DNA of 64,000 bases from Leeuwenhoekiella polynyae. Its GTDB lineage: Bacteria; Bacteroidota; Bacteroidia; Flavobacteriales; Flavobacteriaceae. A model generated the notes under the pieces. The model made no database searches. It saw only the letters and a list, made by a program, of their open reading frames with translations, and was not told the origin of the DNA. The first letter of the stretch is position 1, and each line of letters begins with the position of its first letter. Below, piece by piece: positions 35,474 through 43,736 of the stretch. The stretch lies in the NCBI RefSeq assembly GCF_042683665.1, contig NZ_JBHUOO010000045.1, one strand, 5' to 3'. The translations under genes were made by a program, and so were the position numbers.

Positions 35474-36217
35474 ATGAAAGATCAAAAATCACAAACGCTA
35501 AGTGAATCGCTCAATCTCAATTACGCTTCAGATAATGGAGTTTGGTTACACCAGGGTAAAACACTGCGTAAAATTGTGGGTACAGCGGGGATACTGCTTC
35601 CAGTTTTATTAGTAGCAAGTTCTCTAACGGTATTTGAAATGAGCGGACCGTTAGAATCTATAAGTCATTATTATTACACACGCGCTGCTACTCTATTTAC
35701 GGTGACTGTTAGTCTTATAGGCATTTTTCTAATTGTTTACAGCGGTGAAGAACCAGTTGATTTTTGGGTTTCTAATATCGCAGGTATTGCTGCATTGTGT
35801 GTCGCATTTTTTCCTACTAATAATCTTGCAGAGTCGTGTTGCGACGCAACAATGCCTTATGCAGTCACTTATTTTGACGAATCACAAGAAGGTTGGAGAT
35901 CGACTTTTCATTATATATCCGCAGCTGTATTTTTAGTTTCATTGGCTTTTATGGCGCTCTTTTTGTTTGTAAAATCAAATACTCCAAAAGGGAAACGCTG
36001 CGAAGAGAAAGTACGTCGCAATAAAGTCTACCGCATCTGCGGAATCGTTATGATCGTTGCGCTTGCAGTTATCATGTTAGGATTGACTGAGATTATTTCT
36101 CCGGAAACTTATAACCGATTAAAACTTACATTCTGGATGGAAGCATTAGCTGTTGAAGCTTTTGGGCTCAGTTGGCTGGTAAAAGGAGAAGCCATTATGG
36201 GAGATAAACCGAATTAA
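35474..36217 (+). CDS. polytopic membrane protein, DUF998-like
   Basis: The 247 residues have six to seven hydrophobic helices (about 36-56, 75-93, 100-117, 150-172, 192-212 and 220-236). The pattern with SISHYYYTRAATLFT at about 61-75 and the CC pair in AESCCDA resembles the DUF998/frpD-type six-TM proteins, but the match is not firm. No catalytic motif is visible. It diverges from the pxp operon and is probably transcribed alone. Confidence 0.72.
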   Translation: MKDQKSQTLSESLNLNYASDNGVWLHQGKTLRKIVGTAGILLPVLLVASSLTVFEMSGPLESISHYYYTRAATLFTVTVSLIGIFLIVYSGEEPVDFWVSNIAGIAALCVAFFPTNNLAESCCDATMPYAVTYFDESQEGWRSTFHYISAAVFLVSLAFMALFLFVKSNTPKGKRCEEKVRRNKVYRICGIVMIVALAVIMLGLTEIISPETYNRLKLTFWMEALAVEAFGLSWLVKGEAIMGDKPN

Positions 36218-36283
36218 CAATTATTAAGAATAATTATTGTCCATTTAGAATTACTTTTCGAGCTGGAAATATAAAATAGTTTG

Positions 36284-37108
36284 ATGAAGAATAGCGCTGT
36301 ACTTTGGTCTCTTTTAGTTATAATTTTATTCATAAGTTGCGGTACTTCAGAAGATTATGAAGAGATTCCTGAACCTGAAGATCCTGCACTAGTTGTACAA
36401 ATTAAAACCAATACAGCGACTCCTTTCATTGATTATATATTAGAAGTAGAGATTACAACGTCAAACCCTATCCAAGAAATTGAGGTAACTGACGATGGCA
36501 ATGTATCGAATTCAGCAAAATCATCAGGAGAACCCAATGGCTTAGGAACTTCGGTTAAGCTTTATTTTAGCTATACGACATTAGGACCGCGCAAACTTGA
36601 TTTTCTGGTCACAGATATTTACGGTCAGGTTGTACCCTTTAGTGAAACCATTACTGTTACTCGTGGAAACGCTGTGCGCATTTTGTCTGCTGAAGTGATC
36701 TCGTTTTACAGAATGAATGAAACCTGGGATCCTGAGTTTACAGATACAGATATAAATAGGCTGGCAGATGTTGCGATTGCGTTTCATAGATCAAAACTTA
36801 ACGATCGTTTTGGTGGAACAGATTATTCTACTTACAGATGGTTCACATCAGACTCCTACCCGAATCAATCTAATCTTTTTTTTGATTTTAGTGCAGAAGA
36901 ACTTTACATAGATTTAAATAAACAAATTAGGGTAGGTATTGGGGACGATGATGGTGGAAATATGGGACAATCTTTATTCCCTGACTTTCCTGATTACCGA
37001 ATTCTAGACCTAAAAGAATATAATATGATTCGCCCTAGTGAAATCATTCTAAAAGATGAATCTGTAAATTTTGAAATCAAATTTCGGGTAGAATGGCCTC
37101 AAAACTGA
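36284..37108 (+). CDS. lipoprotein, unknown function, beta-rich
   Basis: The frame opens with TTG at 36281, but the ATG at 36284 gives a better start (MKNSAVLW). The signal peptide ends in the lipobox FISC (Cys19 from this start). An acidic linker follows (EDYEEIPEPEDP), typical of flavobacterial surface lipoproteins. The rest looks like an Ig-like strand region (about 45-130) and a C-terminal domain rich in aromatic and acidic residues. I do not recognise a family. No SusC/SusD partner is adjacent. Confidence 0.75.
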   Translation: MKNSAVLWSLLVIILFISCGTSEDYEEIPEPEDPALVVQIKTNTATPFIDYILEVEITTSNPIQEIEVTDDGNVSNSAKSSGEPNGLGTSVKLYFSYTTLGPRKLDFLVTDIYGQVVPFSETITVTRGNAVRILSAEVISFYRMNETWDPEFTDTDINRLADVAIAFHRSKLNDRFGGTDYSTYRWFTSDSYPNQSNLFFDFSAEELYIDLNKQIRVGIGDDDGGNMGQSLFPDFPDYRILDLKEYNMIRPSEIILKDESVNFEIKFRVEWPQN

Positions 37109-37215
37109 AGCGTAATGAAGAACAATATGTAGATCTTATAAAATAATTGATTTTTTCTAAAGCCCTTTACACGCAACCTTTAACCTAATAAGGCATCTTT
37201 AATTAAACACAAAAG

Positions 37216-37785
37216 ATGAATCTAAAATTGTCAATAATCGCTTTACTATTTATGTTCATAGGATGCGATACAGAAAATGAAACTCAAAATGAGTCTGAAG
37301 CGCTACTAAATGGTAACTGGCAAAACACAGAAGCTTTTATTAGTTCAGGTGGACCTCAATATTGGATTGAGATAGAAGATGGAGAAGAAATTCAATTTCT
37401 ATCAAATGGCACCTTTTCTTCTAATCGTTATACAGAATGTACTCGGGGAACTTTTTCAATAGAAGATTCTACATTGACTTTAAAATATGTTTGTCCTGAT
37501 TTTGAGCCTACAGCAGCAAATGAAGATGGATTAATAACTTATTCTATAGCATATGAATCAAAAACTTTTTTACTTACTCCTACTAGCGGTCCCATTTGTA
37601 CCGAGGGCTGTAGTTATAAATATCAAAAGGTAAACTACCTCGGGGCAAGCCTGTCTGCCGACAAAGGCAGGCCCACGAGGCATTCGTTAGAAACAAATTT
37701 TCAATTTCGAGGCAAGCCTCGGGGTATTAAACCCTTTGGCGGCGCCAATAAAATAATTAAGATCATACAATCATCAAAGTCTTAG
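37216..37785 (+). CDS. small lipoprotein with a C terminus extended by a repeat element
   Basis: The lipobox FIGC gives Cys17, then a Glu/Asn-rich linker and a lipocalin-like domain (about 30-138, LNGNWQNTEAF, IQFLSNGTF, YTECTRGTFSIEDSTLTLKY in part), a common flavobacterial lipoprotein plan. From about residue 140 the frame reads through a GC-richer, hairpin-forming repeat (37636-37750), giving a basic, Gly/Arg-rich tail unlike the rest. The ancestral stop was probably near KYQKVNY, and the last 45-50 residues are probably repeat-derived. I cannot tell whether the tail is tolerated. Confidence 0.7.
   Translation: MNLKLSIIALLFMFIGCDTENETQNESEALLNGNWQNTEAFISSGGPQYWIEIEDGEEIQFLSNGTFSSNRYTECTRGTFSIEDSTLTLKYVCPDFEPTAANEDGLITYSIAYESKTFLLTPTSGPICTEGCSYKYQKVNYLGASLSADKGRPTRHSLETNFQFRGKPRGIKPFGGANKIIKIIQSSKS
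37636..37750. repeat. intergenic repeat element with nested hairpins
   Basis: An outer stem CCTCG (37638-37642)/CGAGG (37676-37680) encloses CTGCC/GGCAG (37655-37659, 37666-37670). A second perfect hairpin CGAGGC-AA-GCCTCG lies at 37708-37721, followed by GGG-TATTAAA-CCC and GGCGCC. The GC-rich palindromes contrast with the AT-rich surroundings. I recall similar elements dispersed in other flavobacterial genomes, which suggests a REP/MITE-like repeat. Only one copy lies in this window. Confidence 0.6.
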
Positions 37786-37809
37786 TATTACCTAACATCC
37801 ATTAAATAA

Positions 37810-37845
37810 GAAACCCCAAAGATTCTAGCGAACCTTTGGGGTTTC
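37810..37845. terminator. bidirectional terminator between lipoprotein and M16 genes
   Basis: GAAACCCCAAAG (37810-37821) and CTTTGGGGTTTC (37834-37845) form a perfect 12-bp stem with a 12-nt loop between convergent genes. Confidence 0.8.
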
Positions 37846-37867
37846 AAATGAATTATCTTGGAGATTA

Positions 37868-40735
37868 TTACTTCTTGATTTCCTCAAGCCTTACTTCATT
37901 TCCATCTTTGTCTAACAGCATCACTTCATCAAAGCCCATATCTTTAAACTGCTGATACTGCGTTGCCGCATCACCTACAACCAAATATGCCATTTTAGAC
38001 TCATCAAGATATTTGTTAGCCAACTCTTTGTGTTGTTCTAAAGTCATATTATTAATCGTCGCTTCTTCTTCAGCGATGTAATTAGGATCAAGACCGTAAG
38101 CACTACGCTCCTGAAGCATTCCCAATAATGAACCTTGTGTTTCAAAGCGCCTTGCATTTGATTTGATTAACGCATTCTTAGTAAATGCCAAATCCTCTTC
38201 AGAAATCCCCGCTTTATAGTTAGCTATTTCATCTTTAAAGATCGAAACAGATTCGCCCGTAGTATTGGTTCTTACACTCGAAGAAGCAGTAAACGTACCT
38301 GGAATTTTTGTTCCGCTAAACCCGGAACGCGCCCCGTAGGTATATCCTTTTTCTTCACGTAAAACCAAATTCACATTACCACTAAAAGAACCTCCTAGTT
38401 TATAATTCATTACTTCAGCAGGATAGAAATCTTCATCAGTACGCGGCATCGCTATGTAACCAATATTGATAACAGATTGTTTTGCGTTAGGAACATCTAC
38501 AAAATATAAAGATGCTTTATCACGATCGTTCTTAATAGGGAACTCAGGAATTCTAACTTCTTTTGCTTCCCAATTTTCTTTCAATCCGTCTAAAGCAGCT
38601 AGCGCCTGACTTTCTAAAACATCTCCCACTACATGGAAACGACTCACAGATGGTGAAATATATTTAGTATAGTAGTCTTTTAGATCCTGAATAGTAATCG
38701 CTTCTACAGACTCAACCGTACCTGAAGTAGGCTGTGCAAGCGGATGATTCTCACCATAAAGCATTTTATTATAAACCCGGTTTGCAATCACATTAGGATT
38801 TGCGTCAGAACGTTTGATTCCATTAATTGTGCTGGTTTTGATACGTGCAAATTCTTTTTCATCCCAGCGTGGTTCTAATAAGATCTCTTGTACCAGTGCC
38901 ATTGTTGCATCAAAATTACGAGCAAGGGTATTTCCTCTTAAAACTAAAGATTCATCTGTTGTGTACATGTTAATACTTGCTCCAAGACGATCTATTGCTT
39001 CTTCAAGCTCAAGAGGTGTTTTTGTCGCTGTACCCTCCATCATCATGTCGCTCATTAGATTTGCAACACCATTTTTACTAAGGTCATCTAGTAAATGACC
39101 CCCATCTATGACCAGACTAAAGTTTACCAGTGGCAGCTCATCCTGAACAATACCATAAACTTCCATCTCATTGGGCAAGTTAGCTGTCCAGGAATCCGGA
39201 ATGTTTAATTTTGGAGTCTCACCCATTTCAGGCGCTACAGAACGATCAAATTTAGAAGGTGTTTTTTCGATCTCTACATCAGCATCTACAACCTCCGTTT
39301 CAACATTTTCTGTGATTTCCTCTTCTACAACTTCTGCTTTTTCTGAATTTTCAGCAATCAATTCTACTTGACCTTTAGGTACAAAACTGGTTAATATAAA
39401 AGGTTTTCCTTTAATGTACTTATCATAAACGCGCGTTACATCCTCTGCAGTAACTGCTTTAATGTTTTCGATATCCTTCTCAATAAAACCCGGATCATCG
39501 GTAAATACATCATATTGTGCCAGCTGGAAAGATTTACCCAAAACGCTGCTTATTCCGTTATAAAAATCGGTTTCTAGACCTGCTTTTATACGTTCAATAT
39601 CCGATTCTTTTACCCCTTCTTCTTCAAAAAGTGCAAATGCCTTAGTAATACCGGTTTCTACACTGTCTAAATCTACACCAGAATTTGCAGTGACCGAAAT
39701 TCTAAATTTTCCCGCGATCTGATCAGAACCATTCCACGCATAAGGCTCTGAGGCCAACTCCATATCTTCAACCAGAACGCGGTAAAGCGGTGCATTTTTT
39801 CCGTCAGAAAGAATTTCACCTAAAAAATCTAATGCATACGCATCATCTGTATACTGCTCCACGGTAGGCCATACCATATTGAGTTGAGGCGCTGTAGCAA
39901 AATTATCTTCGTGATACAGACGCTTGGTTTCATCAAGCGTCACATTCATAACGGCTAAAGGTGCAACCTCCTGGCGTTTCTTAATTTCACCAAAATACTT
40001 TTCTACAAGTTCTTTAGCTTTTCCTTCTTCAAAGTCCCCGGCAATAACCAGAGTAGCATTATTAGGACCGTAAAATTTATCGTAAAACTCCTTTACATCT
40101 GCTACGGTCGCATTCTGAAGATCTTCAAGTTCACCAATTACCTGCCAGCTGTAAGGGTGCCCATCAGGAAATAAATTCTTGTCAATTACCCAACTCGTAT
40201 GCCCGTAAGGATTGTTATCTACACGCTGCCGTTTTTCATTCTGAACCACTTCTTGTTGATTAGCAAAAGCAGATGCTGTAACCGTATTGATCAGGAACCC
40301 CATACGATCTGATTCTAACCAAAGAACAGTCTCAAGCGAATTATTAGGTACAACTTCGTAATAAACAGTACCATCTTGCCAGGTACCGCCATTTAACGTA
40401 CCACCTACATCCTGAATGGTTTTAAAGAATTGATCTTGCGGAACATGCTCAGATTCCTGAAAAAGCATGTGCTCAAACAAGTGTGCAAAGCCGGTACGTC
40501 CCTTTTTCTCGCGATTTGACCCTACGCCATACTGAATAGCTACAGAAACAATAGGATCACTCTTGTCTTGATGAAGTACGACATTCAAACCGTTTTCAAG
40601 TTCATACTTTTCATAGTCGATAGATAGTTTTGCATCTGCGACATCTTTATCGGCTTCCTTATCTTCACAAGAAACCAGCGTTGCCACAAATAACGACAGC
40701 ATCAGTGCCACCGGAGTCCATTTTGTGTTGATCAT
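37868..40735 (-). CDS. M16 family zinc peptidase, two-domain lipoprotein
   Basis: The 955 residues have a lipobox at Cys23 (LVSC). The inverted zinc motif HLFEH (His85, Glu88 catalytic, His89) is in the first M16 repeat, with the distal Glu region VVQNEKRQRVDNNPYG further on. An acidic linker (about 470-505) joins a second M16 pair (about 520-930) that lacks HxxEH and should be structural. This matches pitrilysin/insulinase-type peptidases that degrade peptides in a closed chamber. Probably anchored in the periplasm or outer membrane. It has a spacer of about 150 bases before the comM fragment. Confidence 0.93.
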   Translation of the reverse strand: MINTKWTPVALMLSLFVATLVSCEDKEADKDVADAKLSIDYEKYELENGLNVVLHQDKSDPIVSVAIQYGVGSNREKKGRTGFAHLFEHMLFQESEHVPQDQFFKTIQDVGGTLNGGTWQDGTVYYEVVPNNSLETVLWLESDRMGFLINTVTASAFANQQEVVQNEKRQRVDNNPYGHTSWVIDKNLFPDGHPYSWQVIGELEDLQNATVADVKEFYDKFYGPNNATLVIAGDFEEGKAKELVEKYFGEIKKRQEVAPLAVMNVTLDETKRLYHEDNFATAPQLNMVWPTVEQYTDDAYALDFLGEILSDGKNAPLYRVLVEDMELASEPYAWNGSDQIAGKFRISVTANSGVDLDSVETGITKAFALFEEEGVKESDIERIKAGLETDFYNGISSVLGKSFQLAQYDVFTDDPGFIEKDIENIKAVTAEDVTRVYDKYIKGKPFILTSFVPKGQVELIAENSEKAEVVEEEITENVETEVVDADVEIEKTPSKFDRSVAPEMGETPKLNIPDSWTANLPNEMEVYGIVQDELPLVNFSLVIDGGHLLDDLSKNGVANLMSDMMMEGTATKTPLELEEAIDRLGASINMYTTDESLVLRGNTLARNFDATMALVQEILLEPRWDEKEFARIKTSTINGIKRSDANPNVIANRVYNKMLYGENHPLAQPTSGTVESVEAITIQDLKDYYTKYISPSVSRFHVVGDVLESQALAALDGLKENWEAKEVRIPEFPIKNDRDKASLYFVDVPNAKQSVINIGYIAMPRTDEDFYPAEVMNYKLGGSFSGNVNLVLREEKGYTYGARSGFSGTKIPGTFTASSSVRTNTTGESVSIFKDEIANYKAGISEEDLAFTKNALIKSNARRFETQGSLLGMLQERSAYGLDPNYIAEEEATINNMTLEQHKELANKYLDESKMAYLVVGDAATQYQQFKDMGFDEVMLLDKDGNEVRLEEIKK

Positions 40736-40882
40736 TGATCTTAATTTTTGATTAATAAATGGTGAATACGTTCTTAAAACTTTTAAAAAAGACGCATTTA
40801 AAGTCTAAAAGTTACAAAACTATTAGGGTTTATTTAATGATTTTTGAATTTTAATGCACATTCATTAAAAGAACAAGTTTAT

Positions 40883-41123
40883 TCATCGAAACCAACCCTC
40901 ACGATCTAAGCTTCTATATTGAATTGCTTCGGTAATGTAGTGTGATTCTATTTGAGATGAAGTTTTCAGATCTGCTATTGTTCTGGATACTTTTAAAATA
41001 CGATCATACACTCTTGCGGAAAGATTAAGTTTTTCAGCGCTTTTCAACAGCTCTTTAGAAACAGAGTCTAAAGCACAATAGTTTCTGATTTGTTTTACGC
41101 TCATTGGTGCATTATAATCAATG
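40883..41123 (-). pseudogene. duplicated 3' end of the yifB/comM gene
   Basis: A 73-codon frame (40883-41104) repeats the C terminus of the intact gene at 42107, from MSVKQIR to REGW and the stop. The DNA match continues past the fragment's ATG to 41123. By my hand alignment about 90% of about 240 bases match 42107-42350, with one 3-base deletion. No ATPase part is present, so the fragment cannot be a working ATPase. Both copies have the same orientation and flank the gene at 41297. Confidence 0.85.
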
Positions 41124-41296
41124 CGGGATCTAGTTCTTCCTTATAATATGGATGATATAACTGAGTTTCAAAATTAGTTTCAACGCAATGAAAAGATATA
41201 ATTGAGTGTCTTACAACCTACAATAACACGTTACAAAAAAAAGTGAAAAGTGCCTGTCTAACTTAAAACAAAAGGAATCTAGTAGTAATTCGATAT

Positions 41297-41977
41297 TTAT
41301 TGATTAGAATTTTCAATTCTCATTTTCTCTAATTCCTCTTGGGTAAGAACGCGAAATGAAAACTTATAACCTTCGTAAATAGCAATACCATAAAAAAGCA
41401 AATCAATAGGACTAAACGTTTCTGACATCAATTCTGGAAGATAAGTGTAATCTAAATATAACATCGTTTCAAGAAGGCTGATATCCTGAGCATTTGCAAT
41501 CACCCCCATAATGCTAAAGATGTTCCCTAAAACAACTGAAACAAAAGCAATCGCTCCACCCCAAAAACCAAATATCTGACTTACACCTTTACCAACTAAT
41601 CTAATAGTGTAACCAACCCCTGCACCAATAGCAACAGCCATATAGCCTATTTGAAAATCTGTAACTACCGTGATCATTCCCCATAAAATAGCACCTATTA
41701 AGCCTGCTATTGCACCGCATATGACCGCCGGAATTAAATTCTCCTGACTTTTTACATAATTTAAATCTTCTTCAGAAAGTTTTTCTATTACCTGACTTAG
41801 CTCTAAGCCTTCTGTTTCGTGAGCAACAATTTTTACAGAAGAATCTTCTTTAAAATCCATACACGTACTGTCAAAAGATGCTTTTTGATTGGTGATTCCG
41901 CAAAGTAAACCTTCTTTCAAGTTCATTTCGCGGTTGGTACATTTTTTACAAAAAGCCAGTTGAGCATCTCGATTCAT
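41297..41977 (-). CDS. membrane protein with N-terminal four-Cys zinc-ribbon-like motif
   Basis: The 226 residues start with CKKC at 10-13, then Cys26 and Cys39 (SFDSTCMDF), a CxxC-x12-C-x12-C arrangement seen in short Bacteroidota zinc-ribbon-like domains. After a charged linker come about four TM helices (about 82-105, 110-128, 134-160 and 192-208). The C terminus is charged (EELEKMRIENSNQ). The function is unknown. It lies alone between the two copies of the comM 3' end, and three phased TTAACAAT repeats precede it. Confidence 0.78.
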   Translation of the reverse strand: MNRDAQLAFCKKCTNREMNLKEGLLCGITNQKASFDSTCMDFKEDSSVKIVAHETEGLELSQVIEKLSEEDLNYVKSQENLIPAVICGAIAGLIGAILWGMITVVTDFQIGYMAVAIGAGVGYTIRLVGKGVSQIFGFWGGAIAFVSVVLGNIFSIMGVIANAQDISLLETMLYLDYTYLPELMSETFSPIDLLFYGIAIYEGYKFSFRVLTQEELEKMRIENSNQ

Positions 41978-41998
41978 TGTTATGATTTTTAAGAATAT

Positions 41999-42049
41999 TT
42001 AACAATAATGGCAAAAATCGTTAACAATATCAAAAAAAGTTTTAACAAT
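41999..42049 (-). promoter_or_regulatory. three phased TTAACAAT repeats upstream of the zinc-ribbon gene
   Basis: TTAACAAT (ATTGTTAA on the transcribed strand) occurs at 41999-42006, 42021-42028 and 42042-42049, with periods of 22 and 21 bases, or two helix turns. The nearest copy is 22 bases from the ATG at 41977. Phased direct repeats suit cooperative binding of a regulator on one DNA face. No identity is proposed. Confidence 0.45.
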
Positions 42050-42106
42050 AATTTTATGAATCCTCATCTTTTAAAACTAACAAACTGTAAACAAGCGATT
42101 TAGCTT

Positions 42107-43645
42107 TCACCCCAACCAACCCTCACGATCCAGGCTTCTATATTGAATCGCTTCGGTAATGTGGTGTGATTCTATTTGAGGGGAAGCTTCCAGATCTGCT
42201 ATTGTTCTGGATACTTTTAAAATACGATCATACGCTCTTGCGGAAAGGTTCAGTTTTTCCATAGCGTTTTTCAACAGCTCTTTAGAACCAGAATCTAATG
42301 CACAATGCTTTCTTATTTGTTTTACGCTCATTTGTGCATTATAATGAATGTTTTCGCTTTCTCGGAAACGTTCAGTTTGCAATTTGCGGGCTTCGGTCAC
42401 GCGTTTGCGTATTGCAATGCTGCTTTCCGCTTTGCGCTCATCAGACAATTTTTCAAACGGAACAGGTGTAACTTCTATGTGAATATCTATACGATCTAAT
42501 AACGGACCGGAAACTTTACTCAGATACCGTTGCATTTCTGCGGGAGTACTGGTCACGGGAGCACCGGGGTCGTTAAAATAGCCTCCGGGGCTGGGGTTCA
42601 TACTAGCGACCAGCATAAAACTACTGGGATAGGTCACGGTAAATTTGGCTCTTGAGATGGTTACTTCCCGGTCTTCCAACGGCTGACGCATCACTTCAAG
42701 CACGGTACGCTTAAACTCCGGCAACTCATCTAAAAACAATACGCCATTATGAGCCAGTGAAATTTCTCCCGGCTGTGGATAAGCACCGCCGCCAACTAAC
42801 GCGACGTCTGAAATCGTGTGATGCGGACTTCGGAATGGTCGTTGTGCCATCAATCCCACATGTTCCCGCATACGCCCGGAAACACTGTGAATTTTAGTAG
42901 TCTCCAGCGCTTCTCGCAACGTCATAGGTGGTAAGATGGAAGGCAGGCGTTTCGCCAGCATGGTTTTTCCTGCGCCAGGAGGACCTATTAAAATGATATT
43001 ATGACCACCGGCAGCGGCGATTTCCATACAGCGTTTGATGGATTCCTGACCTTTTACATCTGCAAAATCAAACTCCGGATGCTCTAAGGCATTGAAAAAT
43101 TCAGTTCGCGTATCTACAATCGTACGCTCGAGTACTGTATCCTTATCAAAGTGATCAATGACTTGTGCAATACTATCAATCGCGTAAACTTCCAGGTCTT
43201 TTACAATTGCGGCTTCTCGTGCATTCTGACTGGGTAATAGAAATTTTTTAAAACCTTCTTCCTGAGCTTTTATTGCTATGGGCAAAGCGCCCCGAATAGG
43301 CTGCAGACTCCCATCTAGAGAGAGTTCGCCCATAATGATATACTCATCCAGATTCTCAGCCTTAATTTGTCCGCTGGCTGCTAAAATGCCAATAGCAAGT
43401 GTGAGATCGTACGCACTTCCCTCCTTGCGTAAATCTGCAGGAGCCATATTGAGCGTAATTTTCTTTCCGGGAATTTTAAAACCGTTGTTTTGAAGTGCGG
43501 CGGCAATACGGTAATTGCTTTCCCGAATCGCATTATCAGGCAATCCTACAAGATGATAACCAATACCTTTGTCAATATTTACTTCGATAGTAATCGTAGA
43601 TGCTTCAACGCCAAAAACTGCTGAGCCATAAACCTTTGTAAGCAT
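42107..43645 (-). CDS. comM: YifB family Mg-chelatase-like AAA+ ATPase
   Basis: The 512 residues have a Lon-protease-like N-terminal fold (about 1-165), an AAA+ core with Walker A GPPGAGKT (221-228), Walker B VLFLDELPEF and sensor residues in VASMNPSPGG, then the C-terminal Mg-chelatase domain (about 415-512). ComM/YifB helicases promote branch migration during natural transformation, a role shown in other phyla. The gene is intact. Its last 74 codons are duplicated at 40883-41123. The stop lies 130 bases above the zinc-ribbon gene. Confidence 0.94.
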   Translation of the reverse strand: MLTKVYGSAVFGVEASTITIEVNIDKGIGYHLVGLPDNAIRESNYRIAAALQNNGFKIPGKKITLNMAPADLRKEGSAYDLTLAIGILAASGQIKAENLDEYIIMGELSLDGSLQPIRGALPIAIKAQEEGFKKFLLPSQNAREAAIVKDLEVYAIDSIAQVIDHFDKDTVLERTIVDTRTEFFNALEHPEFDFADVKGQESIKRCMEIAAAGGHNIILIGPPGAGKTMLAKRLPSILPPMTLREALETTKIHSVSGRMREHVGLMAQRPFRSPHHTISDVALVGGGAYPQPGEISLAHNGVLFLDELPEFKRTVLEVMRQPLEDREVTISRAKFTVTYPSSFMLVASMNPSPGGYFNDPGAPVTSTPAEMQRYLSKVSGPLLDRIDIHIEVTPVPFEKLSDERKAESSIAIRKRVTEARKLQTERFRESENIHYNAQMSVKQIRKHCALDSGSKELLKNAMEKLNLSARAYDRILKVSRTIADLEASPQIESHHITEAIQYRSLDREGWLG

Positions 43646-43736
43646 AATTTCTAAGTTGGAATTTTAAAGAAACAATATTATTTCCACTTCCTAAAAAATT
43701 ATACCCTTCATTTTTAGAGGATTACAAAATTTTAAA

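Noticed and set aside
37649..37721. Palindromes as a CRISPR array or attachment site
   Set aside because: There are no regular spacers, no cas genes and no integrase. Unequal hairpins fit a dispersed repeat element better.
40883..41104. 73-codon fragment as a functional small gene
   Set aside because: It has only the C-terminal part of YifB without Walker motifs, and the match extends past its ATG, so it is a duplicate fragment and not an independent gene.
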